A stretch of 14,215 bases of DNA, taken from an uncultured Ruminococcus sp. Its GTDB lineage: Bacteria; Bacillota; Clostridia; Oscillospirales; Ruminococcaceae. The translations under genes were made by a program, and so were the position numbers. The notes under the pieces are model-generated. The model was not told the DNA's origin and searched no databases. It worked only from the letters and a program-made list of their open reading frames with translations. Shown piece after piece: positions 1 through 7,673 of this stretch. Every line of letters begins with the position of its first letter. The first letter of the stretch is position 1. Where the stretch lies: NCBI GenBank assembly GCA_902783235.1, contig CACZQG010000235.1, forward strand, positions 1 through 14,215. Direction: 5' to 3'.

Positions 1-88
1 AGAGATTTTGTGCAAGATAACGGAAAATCTGCAAGCAGATGACGTGCAAAGCTTCCAGCGGTCTTTGTGCGGTGTTGCCTTAAAATAG
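1..88 (+). CDS. Possible C-terminal end of an upstream gene (partial)
   Basis: Reading from base 2, one rightward frame stays open for 28 codons to a TAG at 86-88; the other two rightward frames close within the first 42 bases. The peptide ends in SFQRSLCGVALK. I do not recognise the family. Support comes from the hairpin terminator in the same orientation that overlaps the stop. The stretch is short, so an open frame by chance remains possible. Confidence 0.35.
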   Translation, partial: EILCKITENLQADDVQSFQRSLCGVALK

Positions 89-118
89 CCATACCATTTC
101 TGATATGGCTATTTGTTT
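83..118 (+). terminator. Rho-independent terminator between convergent genes
   Basis: An 11-bp perfect stem (AAATAGCCATA at 83-93 with TATGGCTATTT at 104-114) has a 10-base loop and runs into TTTGTTT. The T-tract favours rightward transcription. In the leftward direction the stem carries only a short U-rich end, but the element lies 21 bases past the stop of the leftward lyase gene and may serve both. Confidence 0.65.
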
Positions 119-138
119 GAAAAGGATTATTACCTGAT

Positions 139-3100
139 TTAACGAATTCTTCTTTTTAACATAAGTAAATCTATAACATTTATACGTCCATCATCATTCA
201 TATCAGCTGCATCCCTATCTAAAACCTCTGAATTATTATCTTTTACAAGCAATCTGTGAAGAGCTCCCAGATCAACCGGATTCACATTACGATCCTTATT
301 TACGTCACCCTTCAAAGGATTAACTGCTGGAACCGTTTCAGACGGTATTGTCGTAGTCGTAGGTATGGTTGTCGTTGCAACAGTTGTTGTAACTGTCGTT
401 GTAACTGTCGTTGTAACTGTCGTTGTAGTAATTGCAGAAGTTTCCTTAGTTGTCACCTCAGTTTCAGCGATCCAGTTCTGACAGGTATTATTGGTGGGCG
501 ACCACTGCTGCACATTAGCTCCACTGGACTTGCTTGCACCTGCAACTTCTACATATGAAGCATCCTTAGATGCATGAGTGATTATATTATAGCTTCCGTC
601 CGGATTTTTGGAGAATCGGAAAAGCATAGAGCTGTCTTTAGTTGAGTAGGTCACAATGCTGATATTAGCACCATTGCTACTGCCATCAGCCTTTAATACA
701 AAGCTATTGTTCTCACAGCTTCTTATGTAATAGTAGTTACCGCCGCCGGAAAATGCCTGAAGCGTCCATTTCTGACAATTAAAATCATTTCCACCCCATT
801 GTTGAACATTTGTACCGTCTTTCATATCCGCACCGGTAATGTCCATTACCATACCGCTGTTCACATTTTTAAAAGTATAGACAACACTTGTATCCATTTT
901 GCATCCGGGATTTGTAACCTGCTCCAGTTTCCAATCCTGACAGGTTGCACCATTTAATTCCCATTGCTGAATGTTAGCACCTGATCCTGTAGCAGCAGAT
1001 GCAACTTCAATACATGATTTATCATTTGTTATCTTCGACTTTATCTTGTATGAACCATCTGCGTTCTTAACAAATTTAAATTTTTGATTATCTCCGCCAT
1101 TAAACTGGTAAAGATCAATATTAGTTCCGTTAGCCGTTTTCCTGCCTGTTACATCAAGGACAAATGTACCGCCGTCACCTACTGCGGATACTATATAATA
1201 ATATCCATCACCTGCGGACACGAGCTTGAATGTATTCTGTGAACCGGGCTCAGCTGCTCCCCACTGCTGTACATTTGTACCATTTTCTGCCTTGGCACCG
1301 TCTACATCAATATAAAGACCACTATTAACATTTTTGATCATGTAAGTTGTACCATCATTGAATACTGCCGGAGTATTATCTTCCACCGGCTGAACGGGAA
1401 CTGTAGTACCGCCGCCAAGCACTGTATATCCGCTTCTACCGGGAAGTGCATAGCCTGTGCCCAAGAAGAAACTTGGATGAGGAGGCTGGTTATATGCAGT
1501 ATTCTGTGATGATACCTGCATACGATACTGCGCATCGTGCATAAGTGTGGTAAGGCGTGTACTTGTTTCATATGGTGTACAGAAAATTCTTACGGATTTG
1601 GAGTCGGCTGCTCTTACTATAAGCTCTTCTCTCCAGTCACCAAAAATATCAGCCGAAAGACAAGGAGTACCTTTTGTGGTATTACAGGTATAATAGCCTG
1701 TTGTTTCAAAGATCTGTGAAAGCTTTCCTGATTCATTCATTTTTGTAATCTTAGCAGTAGAGTCGGTATAACCATCAAGAACCTCTCTTTCCAGATCTCC
1801 GTCCCAATATATGAAAAAGTTTATTGCAGGTCTGTTGCATGAAAGGTTATCACCCTTAGCGTTCTGAACCGGAGTAGAATTATCGGATAGTTTATTTCCC
1901 CAAAGCTCAGCACCTGCATTGCCTGTCCAAATATTATCAGCCGCACATCTGCCGGTGTCACCTGCACCGTTCACATGAAACAGCTTATTACCTGTGTCGC
2001 AGTCTATAAGTGTTACACCGTAACCGGATGGTTTATCCTCATGGCATATCCACTCTTCAAGTCCCGGATTGGTTGGATCCAAATCTGCAACATGAAGTGC
2101 ATCTCCATGTCCCTGATTTGTACACCACTTAACGGTTCCATTATCATCAATACAGGTAGAACCTGTCATGATCTCCTGCTTTCCGTCACCGTCAACATCA
2201 CCTACCATGCTATTATGATTGCCATCACCATATCCCGGCTTTGAACTATCATTGCCGGTATCAAATGTCCACATTTTTTTCAGCTTTTTATTTTCAACCT
2301 TATAGGCTGTAGCTGCCATTCTTGTATAATAACCTCGTCCTGTAATAACACATGGGTGGACTCCATCAAGATAAGCGCAGGAACCCCAGAATCTGTCAAC
2401 ACGGTTGCCATAGCTGTCACCCCACTTGCTGACGGTTCCTCTGCCCGGTTCATAGTCTACAGTGTCTAATGCAGCACCTGTAGCACCATCAAATAGTGTA
2501 TAGTATTCCGGACCTGAAAGAATATATCCATTTGAGTTTCTATAATCTTTTGAAGCATCTCCGATTATATTACCCTTACCGTCCTTAGTTCCATCAGCTG
2601 TTTTACAGGTCATTTCTGCCTTGCCATCAAGATCGAAATCTGCTACATAAAACTGGGTATAATGAGCACCGGCACGAATGTTAACACCAAGATCAATTCT
2701 CCAAAGACGTTTTCCCTGAAGCGTATAGCAGTCAATGAATACATTTCCGGTTTTACCTTTTTGAGAGTTATCCTTTGAGTTGGAAGGATCCCATTTCAGA
2801 AAAAGCTCATATTGTCCATCACCATCCACATCTCCTACAGACATATCATTAGGGGTATAATCAGAACCTGGAGGTGATAAAGGAATGTCAAAGTAAGCAC
2901 CATTTCCGTTAATAAGCTTTGCTTCCTGTGAATCCTTCAGAGTATTTCCTGAATATGTATCTACACGATATTTAGAGCTTCCATTTCCTGATTTATCAAG
3001 ATAACAGGTTGACTTTGTTCCATCTGAAGTATAAATCAGGGTATTATCACGATACAGTTTGAAAACAGCATTGTTATCATCATCACCGTTCCATCGCCAG

Positions 3101-3285
3101 CTTATCAGCATTCCATCACTTACCTTGACAGCTGAAATACCTCTGTCTAAATGTTCCAACACATTTGTACTCTGTTTTGGTTCTGCGTAAGCTGTTGTAA
3201 TTACTGTATTCAAAGCATATGTCAATACACTGACTCCACAGGCAGCAGCAGTAAGCATACACGATAGTTTCCTCTTAATGCTCAT
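139..3285 (-). CDS. Cellulosomal rhamnogalacturonan lyase, family PL11, with two ricin-type lectin modules and dockerin
   Basis: Secreted pectinase expected to cleave the rhamnogalacturonan I backbone by beta-elimination. Numbering from the preferred Met (1048 residues): signal peptide about 1-34 ending AYA; FN3-like domain about 41-127; PL11 beta-propeller about 128-625 with repeated Asp-rich calcium motifs (GDVDGDG at 151-157, DFDLDG at 216-221, GDVDGD at 362-367, DIFGD at 546-550); two ricin-type beta-trefoil modules about 645-790 and 800-945, with QQW motifs at 673, 773, 828 and 926; Thr/Val-rich linker; dockerin about 993-1048. Dockerin loop 1 ligands are D994, N996, D998, N1000 and D1005; loop 2 has D1028, N1030, D1032 and D1039, so both look intact. 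The start at 3285 is preferred because AAAGGA directly abuts the upstream in-frame ATG at 3294 but sits 9 bases before this one. The gene is divergent from the esterase gene at 3632, suggesting shared control. Family and dockerin calls are firm; substrate is inferred from the family. Confidence 0.9.
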   Translation of the reverse strand: MSIKRKLSCMLTAAACGVSVLTYALNTVITTAYAEPKQSTNVLEHLDRGISAVKVSDGMLISWRWNGDDDNNAVFKLYRDNTLIYTSDGTKSTCYLDKSGNGSSKYRVDTYSGNTLKDSQEAKLINGNGAYFDIPLSPPGSDYTPNDMSVGDVDGDGQYELFLKWDPSNSKDNSQKGKTGNVFIDCYTLQGKRLWRIDLGVNIRAGAHYTQFYVADFDLDGKAEMTCKTADGTKDGKGNIIGDASKDYRNSNGYILSGPEYYTLFDGATGAALDTVDYEPGRGTVSKWGDSYGNRVDRFWGSCAYLDGVHPCVITGRGYYTRMAATAYKVENKKLKKMWTFDTGNDSSKPGYGDGNHNSMVGDVDGDGKQEIMTGSTCIDDNGTVKWCTNQGHGDALHVADLDPTNPGLEEWICHEDKPSGYGVTLIDCDTGNKLFHVNGAGDTGRCAADNIWTGNAGAELWGNKLSDNSTPVQNAKGDNLSCNRPAINFFIYWDGDLEREVLDGYTDSTAKITKMNESGKLSQIFETTGYYTCNTTKGTPCLSADIFGDWREELIVRAADSKSVRIFCTPYETSTRLTTLMHDAQYRMQVSSQNTAYNQPPHPSFFLGTGYALPGRSGYTVLGGGTTVPVQPVEDNTPAVFNDGTTYMIKNVNSGLYIDVDGAKAENGTNVQQWGAAEPGSQNTFKLVSAGDGYYYIVSAVGDGGTFVLDVTGRKTANGTNIDLYQFNGGDNQKFKFVKNADGSYKIKSKITNDKSCIEVASAATGSGANIQQWELNGATCQDWKLEQVTNPGCKMDTSVVYTFKNVNSGMVMDITGADMKDGTNVQQWGGNDFNCQKWTLQAFSGGGNYYYIRSCENNSFVLKADGSSNGANISIVTYSTKDSSMLFRFSKNPDGSYNIITHASKDASYVEVAGASKSSGANVQQWSPTNNTCQNWIAETEVTTKETSAITTTTVTTTVTTTVTTTVATTTIPTTTTIPSETVPAVNPLKGDVNKDRNVNPVDLGALHRLLVKDNNSEVLDRDAADMNDDGRINVIDLLMLKRRIR
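371..430 (-). repeat. 12-bp tandem repeat encoding the Thr-Thr-Thr-Val linker
   Basis: About five units of the pattern GTCGTTGTAACT (plus strand) lie end to end. The two at 395-406 and 407-418 are identical and the flanking ones differ by one to three bases. They encode TTTV repeats in the linker between the second lectin module and the dockerin. Since 12 bp is a whole number of codons, slippage would change linker length without breaking the frame. Confidence 0.8.
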
Positions 3286-3294
3286 ATCATTCAT

Positions 3295-3300
3295 TCCTTT
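3295..3300 (-). promoter_or_regulatory. Ribosome binding site that decides the PL11 lyase start
   Basis: The leftward strand reads AAAGGA followed immediately by ATGAATGATATG. The first ATG (3294) has zero spacing from AAAGGA, which is too close for normal initiation. The in-frame ATG at 3285 has a 9-base spacing. The difference is only three N-terminal residues of the signal peptide. Confidence 0.55.
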
Positions 3301-3301
3301 C

Positions 3302-3350
3302 TGTGCTATATAAGCACAAATACAATAAAAATAACGACTTATTGATTATA
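3302..3350 (-). promoter_or_regulatory. Putative promoter and leader hairpin of the PL11 lyase gene
   Basis: A perfect leftward TATAAT lies at 3350-3345, about 60 bases before the start codon. I see no good -35 hexamer 16-18 bases upstream, so the promoter may be weak or activator dependent. Downstream, TGTGCT (3302-3307) and AGCACA (3313-3318) form a 6-bp inverted repeat with a 5-base loop next to the ribosome binding site. Confidence 0.4.
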
Positions 3351-3417
3351 CGTGCAATAATAATTCAAAAGTGCATCGTATAAAATCTTTCCTCATCTGT
3401 TACATATATTTTAGCAC

Positions 3418-3503
3418 ATTGAACAATATATTTCAATACATTTTTTGAAACAAATATGAAAAATCTATTACAGCCCTTTTATGCAAAATGCTTAAACGTT
3501 TAA
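3418..3503. promoter_or_regulatory. Inverted repeats in the divergent intergenic region; possible operator
   Basis: The 346-base gap between the divergent lyase and esterase genes contains no convincing gene. Besides the promoters it holds TTAAACGTTTAA at 3492-3503, a perfect 12-bp palindrome centred on CG. This symmetry resembles operators of LacI-type regulators, though it does not match the cre consensus well. A second inverted repeat, ATTGAA (3418-3423) with TTCAAT (3432-3437), flanks eight AT bases. The palindrome lies about 56 bases upstream of the esterase -35 and about 140 bases from the lyase -10. A binding role is inferred. Confidence 0.4.
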
Positions 3504-3558
3504 ATAACATTTTTTATCTCTAATTTTAAGATTATTTTTGACAGACATGAAAAAGATA

Positions 3559-3587
3559 TTGCAATAATACAACAAATATGGTATAAT
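3559..3587 (+). promoter_or_regulatory. Promoter of the double-esterase gene
   Basis: TTGCAA at 3559-3564 and TATAAT at 3582-3587 are separated by 17 bp, a good sigma-A-type promoter. Transcription would start near 3594, giving a leader of roughly 38 bases. AGAGGAGGA at 3616-3624 is a strong ribosome binding site; its AGGAGG core ends 8 bases before the ATG at 3632. Confidence 0.7.
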
Positions 3588-3631
3588 TATCTTGTAAAAA
3601 AAACTGCGCAAAATTAGAGGAGGAATAATTA

Positions 3632-6034
3632 ATGACCTATAAAAGAATCCTATCAATACTAATGACTGCTGCTCTTACTGCTTCATCAGTAGGCTCTATC
3701 AGCATTTACGCCGATGCATCCGCATCACCTATAATAAGCAGAAACTGTCCTGCTTACTCAGAATCTTCATCAGCGAGCTCCGGAAATGATGATTATTATT
3801 ATACATTCTGGTCAGGTAATGCATCCCAGCATTTAGCCTATGATTTATCAAAGGTTCCTGCTGCACAACGCAAAAAGGTCATCGCAGCATGGTATAATGC
3901 AACAGGTCAGTATGACTATACTGTGGTAAATCAAAGCTCAAATTCAATGCCAACCGATTATACTATTGATGTTAACAAGGCAGATGGCGGTAAATATCCT
4001 GAAAGTGGTTGGATCACAGTAGACACCGTAAAAGATAATACTCTTCATTCACGTCAGCATTTAGTTGATATGGAAGGCTATAACTGGATCAGAATCAACG
4101 TTTTAAAAGCAGATGGCAAAGAAAATGGAACCTGTCAGATCAATTTCGATATACACAATGTTTCATCCGGGGAACCGGATAGCTGGATATTCTTCGGAGA
4201 TTCCATAACAGCCGGTGGAATGATGAATTGTTACGGTACGGGATTTGCTGAGTATGTCAATCGTCTTGACAACAGATACTACCCAGCTCAGGAAAATGGC
4301 GGTATCGGCGGAATATTCAGTACTGACGGCAAGAATAACATTGATCGCTGGCTCAGTACATTTCCCGGTAAATATGTAAGTATAGCTTATGGAACAAACG
4401 ATGCATGGGGCAATCAAACCGGCGCACAGACATACTATAATAACACTGCATACATGGTGGAGAAAGTGCTGAAAGCCGGTAAAACTCCTATTATACCCAA
4501 GATACCTTATGCAACTGAAAAGGGTGTAAACACGTACCTTGACGACTACAATAAAATGGTTGATAAGATCTATCAGGATTTTCCCCAGGTTATCAAAGGA
4601 CCTGATTTCGATGCGTACTTCCGTAAGAATCCCGATCTTCTAAGCGGTGATGGCGTTCATCCCAGCAGTGAAGGATATGACGGAATGCGGCAGCTATGGG
4701 CGGAAACAATGTATAAGAATGTTTATACCGTCTCCAATGAAGCAGAAAATCCCACATCAGATTCATCGGTCACCAAAGGAGATATTAATTCAGACAATGC
4801 AGTTGATGAGAAGGACATAACACTTTTATCCTCATTTTTAACAAAGAAAGATGGTCTTAAAGCATACAAAGCTGCTGCTGCCGCTGATGTAAACGATGAT
4901 AGCAAGGTAAATGTCAAGGATCTTCTCATACTTAAAAGAATAGTAAGTCAAAATAACAATACAGCAGGTGAAGTAAAAATGTCATCATATGATGCTACAG
5001 AAGAAAATGTCAAGATCGGTGGCAGAAATGTTATAAAGAACGGTGTTACATGGCTTGTTCAAAGCGGCTCCTATGCGGAATTCAACATAAAAGGTGAGAG
5101 TACTGAAATAGTACTTTCCGGTGATGATGGCATCAAATCAGATGCTGATCACAGACCAAGATATGCTGTATATATGAATGACAAGCTGATTTGTGACAAA
5201 ACAATGGATGTCTCAAAAGAAAGTATAGAATTGAAAGGCAGCGGTACAGCAAAGGTAATTATGCTCTCAGAAGCTATGTACGGTGCTATTGGAGTAGCTG
5301 AAATAAGGGTTAAATCCGTGGTCAAAAAACCTATTTGTCCTACTGCCCAAAAGGATATATGCATTGAATTTATCGGAGACTCCATAACCTGTGCTTATGG
5401 CGTTGAAGGTAAAAGCAGCGGCGAAAATTTCAAAACAACAACTGAAAACTTTACCAAATCCTATGCTTATCTGACAGCACAGGCACTTAATGCCGACTAT
5501 GAGACCATATGTTACAGTGGACACGGTATAATATCAGGCTACACCACAGGAGACAAGAATACCGACAGCCTTATTCCACCCTGTTATGACGTTGCAAGTA
5601 AGCAATCAGGCTACAGCGAAAAATGGGATTTCAGCAAACGTAAAAATGATGTTGTAGTCATAAATTTAGGAACAAACGACTCATCATATATAACCGGTGA
5701 TGGTAAAGCACACCTTGAAGAAAGAGCAACAGAATTCGTTGATAAGTATGTGGATTTTATTAAAACAGTACGTAAAAACAATGCAGAAGCTCAGATAATA
5801 TGCACCTTGGGTACAATGGACTTTGAGAACATATATGAATATGTAGACAAAGCCGTACAGAAATACAAAGCTCAGACAGATGATAAGAATATAATGTTCT
5901 ATCAATCTGCAATACAGAATGCAGCTGACGGTTACGGTTCTGACTGGCATCCTTCTGAGATCACCCAGAAAAATATATCTGCCGTACTTGCGGATAAGAT
6001 TTGTGGTGCACTTGGTATAGAATCCAAAAAATAG
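3632..6034 (+). CDS. Secreted two-module SGNH/CE2 carbohydrate esterase with internal dockerin
   Basis: Predicted exported esterase acting on ester groups, probably acetyl, of plant polysaccharides. It has 800 residues. A signal peptide covers about 1-28. A beta-sandwich-like domain at about 36-176 precedes SGNH module 1 (about 183-362) with GDSIT at 189-193 (Ser191), a Gly-rich NGGIGG block near 222, GTND at 254-257 and DGVHP at 340-344 (Asp340, His343). A dockerin follows at about 381-440; loop ligands are D384, N386, D388, D395 and D419, N421, D423, D430. The second half looks like family CE2: a beta-sandwich at about 448-562, then GDSIT at 582-586 (Ser584), GTND at 680-683 and DWHPS at 771-775 (His773). 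The dockerin is internal rather than terminal. The TAG stop follows two AAA codons in an A6 run, and the -1 frame beyond it continues into a binding-module-like sequence, so the natural protein may be longer. CE2 is confident for the second module; I cannot assign a CE family to the first. Confidence 0.9.
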   Translation: MTYKRILSILMTAALTASSVGSISIYADASASPIISRNCPAYSESSSASSGNDDYYYTFWSGNASQHLAYDLSKVPAAQRKKVIAAWYNATGQYDYTVVNQSSNSMPTDYTIDVNKADGGKYPESGWITVDTVKDNTLHSRQHLVDMEGYNWIRINVLKADGKENGTCQINFDIHNVSSGEPDSWIFFGDSITAGGMMNCYGTGFAEYVNRLDNRYYPAQENGGIGGIFSTDGKNNIDRWLSTFPGKYVSIAYGTNDAWGNQTGAQTYYNNTAYMVEKVLKAGKTPIIPKIPYATEKGVNTYLDDYNKMVDKIYQDFPQVIKGPDFDAYFRKNPDLLSGDGVHPSSEGYDGMRQLWAETMYKNVYTVSNEAENPTSDSSVTKGDINSDNAVDEKDITLLSSFLTKKDGLKAYKAAAAADVNDDSKVNVKDLLILKRIVSQNNNTAGEVKMSSYDATEENVKIGGRNVIKNGVTWLVQSGSYAEFNIKGESTEIVLSGDDGIKSDADHRPRYAVYMNDKLICDKTMDVSKESIELKGSGTAKVIMLSEAMYGAIGVAEIRVKSVVKKPICPTAQKDICIEFIGDSITCAYGVEGKSSGENFKTTTENFTKSYAYLTAQALNADYETICYSGHGIISGYTTGDKNTDSLIPPCYDVASKQSGYSEKWDFSKRKNDVVVINLGTNDSSYITGDGKAHLEERATEFVDKYVDFIKTVRKNNAEAQIICTLGTMDFENIYEYVDKAVQKYKAQTDDKNIMFYQSAIQNAADGYGSDWHPSEITQKNISAVLADKICGALGIESKK

Positions 6035-6447
6035 GTCTTGATATAGCAGCAGATGCCAATTATGATCTTGAAACCAATAAGGATAGCGGTGCAAATGCAT
6101 GGCCATATGTTGGCTACGATAAATCCTTCAATATCAATGTATCCGACGGTGGTAAAACTACTGAGGACATCAAGGCGGTTCTTTCCGGAATAGAACTAAA
6201 AAAAGATTGTGAATATTCACTGGAATTTGACTATTCTATAGGAACAGAGATAGATATGACTATAAAGATCGAGGGTAATAATGAACATTACAGTAAATTG
6301 ATAAAAACTTCAAAGGAGAAAACTCATTTTGCAGATAAAATCACTTGTAACTCTGATGATGCTAATGCAAAAATTGAATTCCTTTTTGGTGGACAAGGAA
6401 ACTGTAATCTGACCCTTTCCAATATAAAGCTTGTAAAACTATCCTGA
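6001..6447 (+). CDS. Out-of-frame C-terminal carbohydrate-binding-like module of the esterase (frameshift fragment)
   Basis: This frame (open from 5998, after a TAA at 5995-5997) carries about 138 codons of protein-like sequence just beyond the esterase stop. The segment after about 6031 starts IGLDIAADANYDLE. It contains GIELKKDCEYSLEFDYS and ends with FLFGGQGNCNLTLSNIKLVK, a pattern typical of the last strands of CBM4/CBM9/CBM22-type beta-sandwiches. There is no in-frame ATG before about 6250 and no ribosome binding site. The only early start is a TTG at 6001 inside the esterase reading frame. One extra A in the run at 6026-6031, or a -1 slip on AAA AAA, would fuse it to the esterase. It is therefore best read as the broken or slippage-dependent C-terminus of that gene, not a separate gene. 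A sequencing error is possible. The binding-module family is tentative. Confidence 0.6.
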   Translation: MWCTWYRIQKIGLDIAADANYDLETNKDSGANAWPYVGYDKSFNINVSDGGKTTEDIKAVLSGIELKKDCEYSLEFDYSIGTEIDMTIKIEGNNEHYSKLIKTSKEKTHFADKITCNSDDANAKIEFLFGGQGNCNLTLSNIKLVKLS

Positions 6448-6453
6448 TAATAT

Positions 6454-6491
6454 AAAAACAGCACAATCAATTTATTGTTTGTGCTGTTTTT
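6454..6491 (+). terminator. Rho-independent terminator after the esterase/CBM reading frame
   Basis: AAAAACAGCACAA (6454-6466) pairs perfectly with TTGTGCTGTTTTT (6479-6491), a 13-bp stem with a 12-base loop ending in five Ts. It lies 6 bases after the stop of the out-of-frame module, not after the esterase stop at 6034. This fits the module being part of the original transcript and coding unit. Confidence 0.85.
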
Positions 6492-6495
6492 AAAA

Positions 6496-6525
6496 GAAGG
6501 TGATAAAATGAAAAAGGAGGAAGGA
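6496..6525 (+). promoter_or_regulatory. Two nested ribosome binding sites for the phosphoesterase
   Basis: GAAGG at 6496-6500 sits 7 bases before the ATG at 6508. A stronger AGGAGG at 6515-6520 sits 5, 8 and 11 bases before three consecutive ATGs at 6526, 6529 and 6532. The two choices differ by six or seven charged residues (MKKEEG) ahead of the first membrane segment. Confidence 0.5.
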
Positions 6526-7620
6526 ATGATGATGTGGATAATAATACTATTGCTGGTGCTGGCAGCCGCAGCAGCAAGTGTTGTATACATGACAGTATCC
6601 ATTGAACGATTTGGCATAGTACAAACACTTGCAGGAGAGAAGAAATGGTTAAGGCATCTTATATCCTTTGCAATAGTAGCATTATGTTTCTGCATACTAT
6701 CCTGTGTATTCTCAGTGGTTAATGCCATAATAATACTACTGCATGAAGTGGCGTTTTTTCTGATATTTGGTGGAATAATGCGTATAGTTCAACATTTTAC
6801 AGGTTATACATTCATGATTAACTGGCAAGGATGGCTTGCCATAGCAGCATCCATCATATATCTTTCCATAGGATGGTATCTATTACACCATATATGGCAG
6901 ACTGATTATACTGTAAAAACAGATAAGAATATTGACCTAAAAATTGCAATGTTCGCAGATAGTCATCTCGGAACAACACTTAACAGTGAAAATTTCCCGG
7001 ATGAAATGAAAAGAATAGAAAAAGAAAAACCTGATATTCTGTTTATTGTTGGTGATTTTGTTGATGATGGCTCGAAAAAAGAAGATATGCTATCTGCCTG
7101 CGAGACACTCGGAAATATGGATCTGAAATATGGTATTTGGTATTGCTTTGGCAATCATGATAAAGGATATTTCAATAACCGTGATTTTACAGCAGATGAG
7201 CTGGAACAGGCATTAATCAATAACGGCATACACGTATTAAATGATGAATATGAGCTGATAGACAACAGTTTTTATGTAGTAGGAAGAAAAGACAGTTCAA
7301 TGAAAGAGCGAAAAGACATGGAAACAATCCTAAACGGAATAGATACAAATAAATATATTATACTTTTGGATCATCAGCCCTATGACTATGATAATGAAGC
7401 AAACTCCCCTGTTGATCTTGTATTATCCGGACATACACATGGCGGTCAGCTATTTCCCGTTAATCGTGTTGGTGATATCTTTGGAATAAATGATCGAACC
7501 TATGGTTATGAAAACAGAAATGGAACTGACTTTATAGTAACATCAGGAATATCAGACTGGGAAATACTTTTCAAAACAGGAACTAAATCTGAATATGTTG
7601 TGGTCAATCTGAACCAATAA
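6508..7620 (+). CDS. Membrane-anchored calcineurin-like metallophosphoesterase (YkuE/YaeI type)
   Basis: Two-metal phosphoesterase of 370 residues; the physiological substrate cannot be told from sequence. The N-terminal third is hydrophobic, with about four likely membrane segments (near 9-27, 48-70, 72-93 and 107-127). The catalytic domain follows from about 143. Metal and catalytic motifs are complete: DSH at 151-153, GD at 182-183, GNHD at 215-218, DHQP at 288-291 and GHTHGG at 308-313. This order is typical of membrane-linked phosphoesterases, some of which act on lipid-linked substrates. ATG 6508 was chosen because it has its own binding site, but 6526 or 6529 has a stronger one. The gene begins 17 bases after a strong terminator and I find no clear promoter in the gap. 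It must depend on readthrough or on a promoter inside the preceding reading frame. Family is certain, role unknown. Confidence 0.88.
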   Translation: MKKEEGMMMWIIILLLVLAAAAASVVYMTVSIERFGIVQTLAGEKKWLRHLISFAIVALCFCILSCVFSVVNAIIILLHEVAFFLIFGGIMRIVQHFTGYTFMINWQGWLAIAASIIYLSIGWYLLHHIWQTDYTVKTDKNIDLKIAMFADSHLGTTLNSENFPDEMKRIEKEKPDILFIVGDFVDDGSKKEDMLSACETLGNMDLKYGIWYCFGNHDKGYFNNRDFTADELEQALINNGIHVLNDEYELIDNSFYVVGRKDSSMKERKDMETILNGIDTNKYIILLDHQPYDYDNEANSPVDLVLSGHTHGGQLFPVNRVGDIFGINDRTYGYENRNGTDFIVTSGISDWEILFKTGTKSEYVVVNLNQ

Positions 7621-7663
7621 AAAAAACTATGCTTAGAATAAAATCTAAGCATAGTTTTTTTTT
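7621..7663. terminator. Strong bidirectional terminator between convergent phosphoesterase and aquaporin genes
   Basis: A 17-bp perfect stem (7621-7637 with 7644-7660) has a 6-base loop. It is flanked by A-runs on the left and T-runs on the right, so each strand reads a hairpin followed by Ts. It starts directly after the phosphoesterase stop and lies 11 bases beyond the aquaporin stop. Confidence 0.9.
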
Positions 7664-7673
7664 AATAGTAAGA

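Noticed and set aside
383..430. Regular short repeats as a possible CRISPR array
   Set aside because: Units are contiguous 12-mers without spacers and encode an in-frame linker.
256..558. Rightward open frame with Cys/Asn/Arg-rich repeats
   Set aside because: It is the antisense shadow of the Thr/Val linker and lectin module of the PL11 gene; the repeats come from the 12-bp coding repeat, and no ribosome binding site fits.
3538..3543. Perfect TTGACA as an alternative -35 for the esterase gene
   Set aside because: No acceptable -10 lies 16-18 bases downstream; the TTGCAA/TATAAT pair with 17-bp spacing is better.
5684..6106. Leftward 140-codon open frame with hydrophobic stretches
   Set aside because: It lies antisense to the end of the esterase and its out-of-frame module. 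The Phe/Tyr/Ile richness is what complementary AT-rich coding DNA gives, and it has no family resemblance.
6324..6728. Leftward 134-codon open frame across the esterase/phosphoesterase junction
   Set aside because: It crosses a strong rightward terminator and runs antisense to two real frames, with no promoter or binding site.
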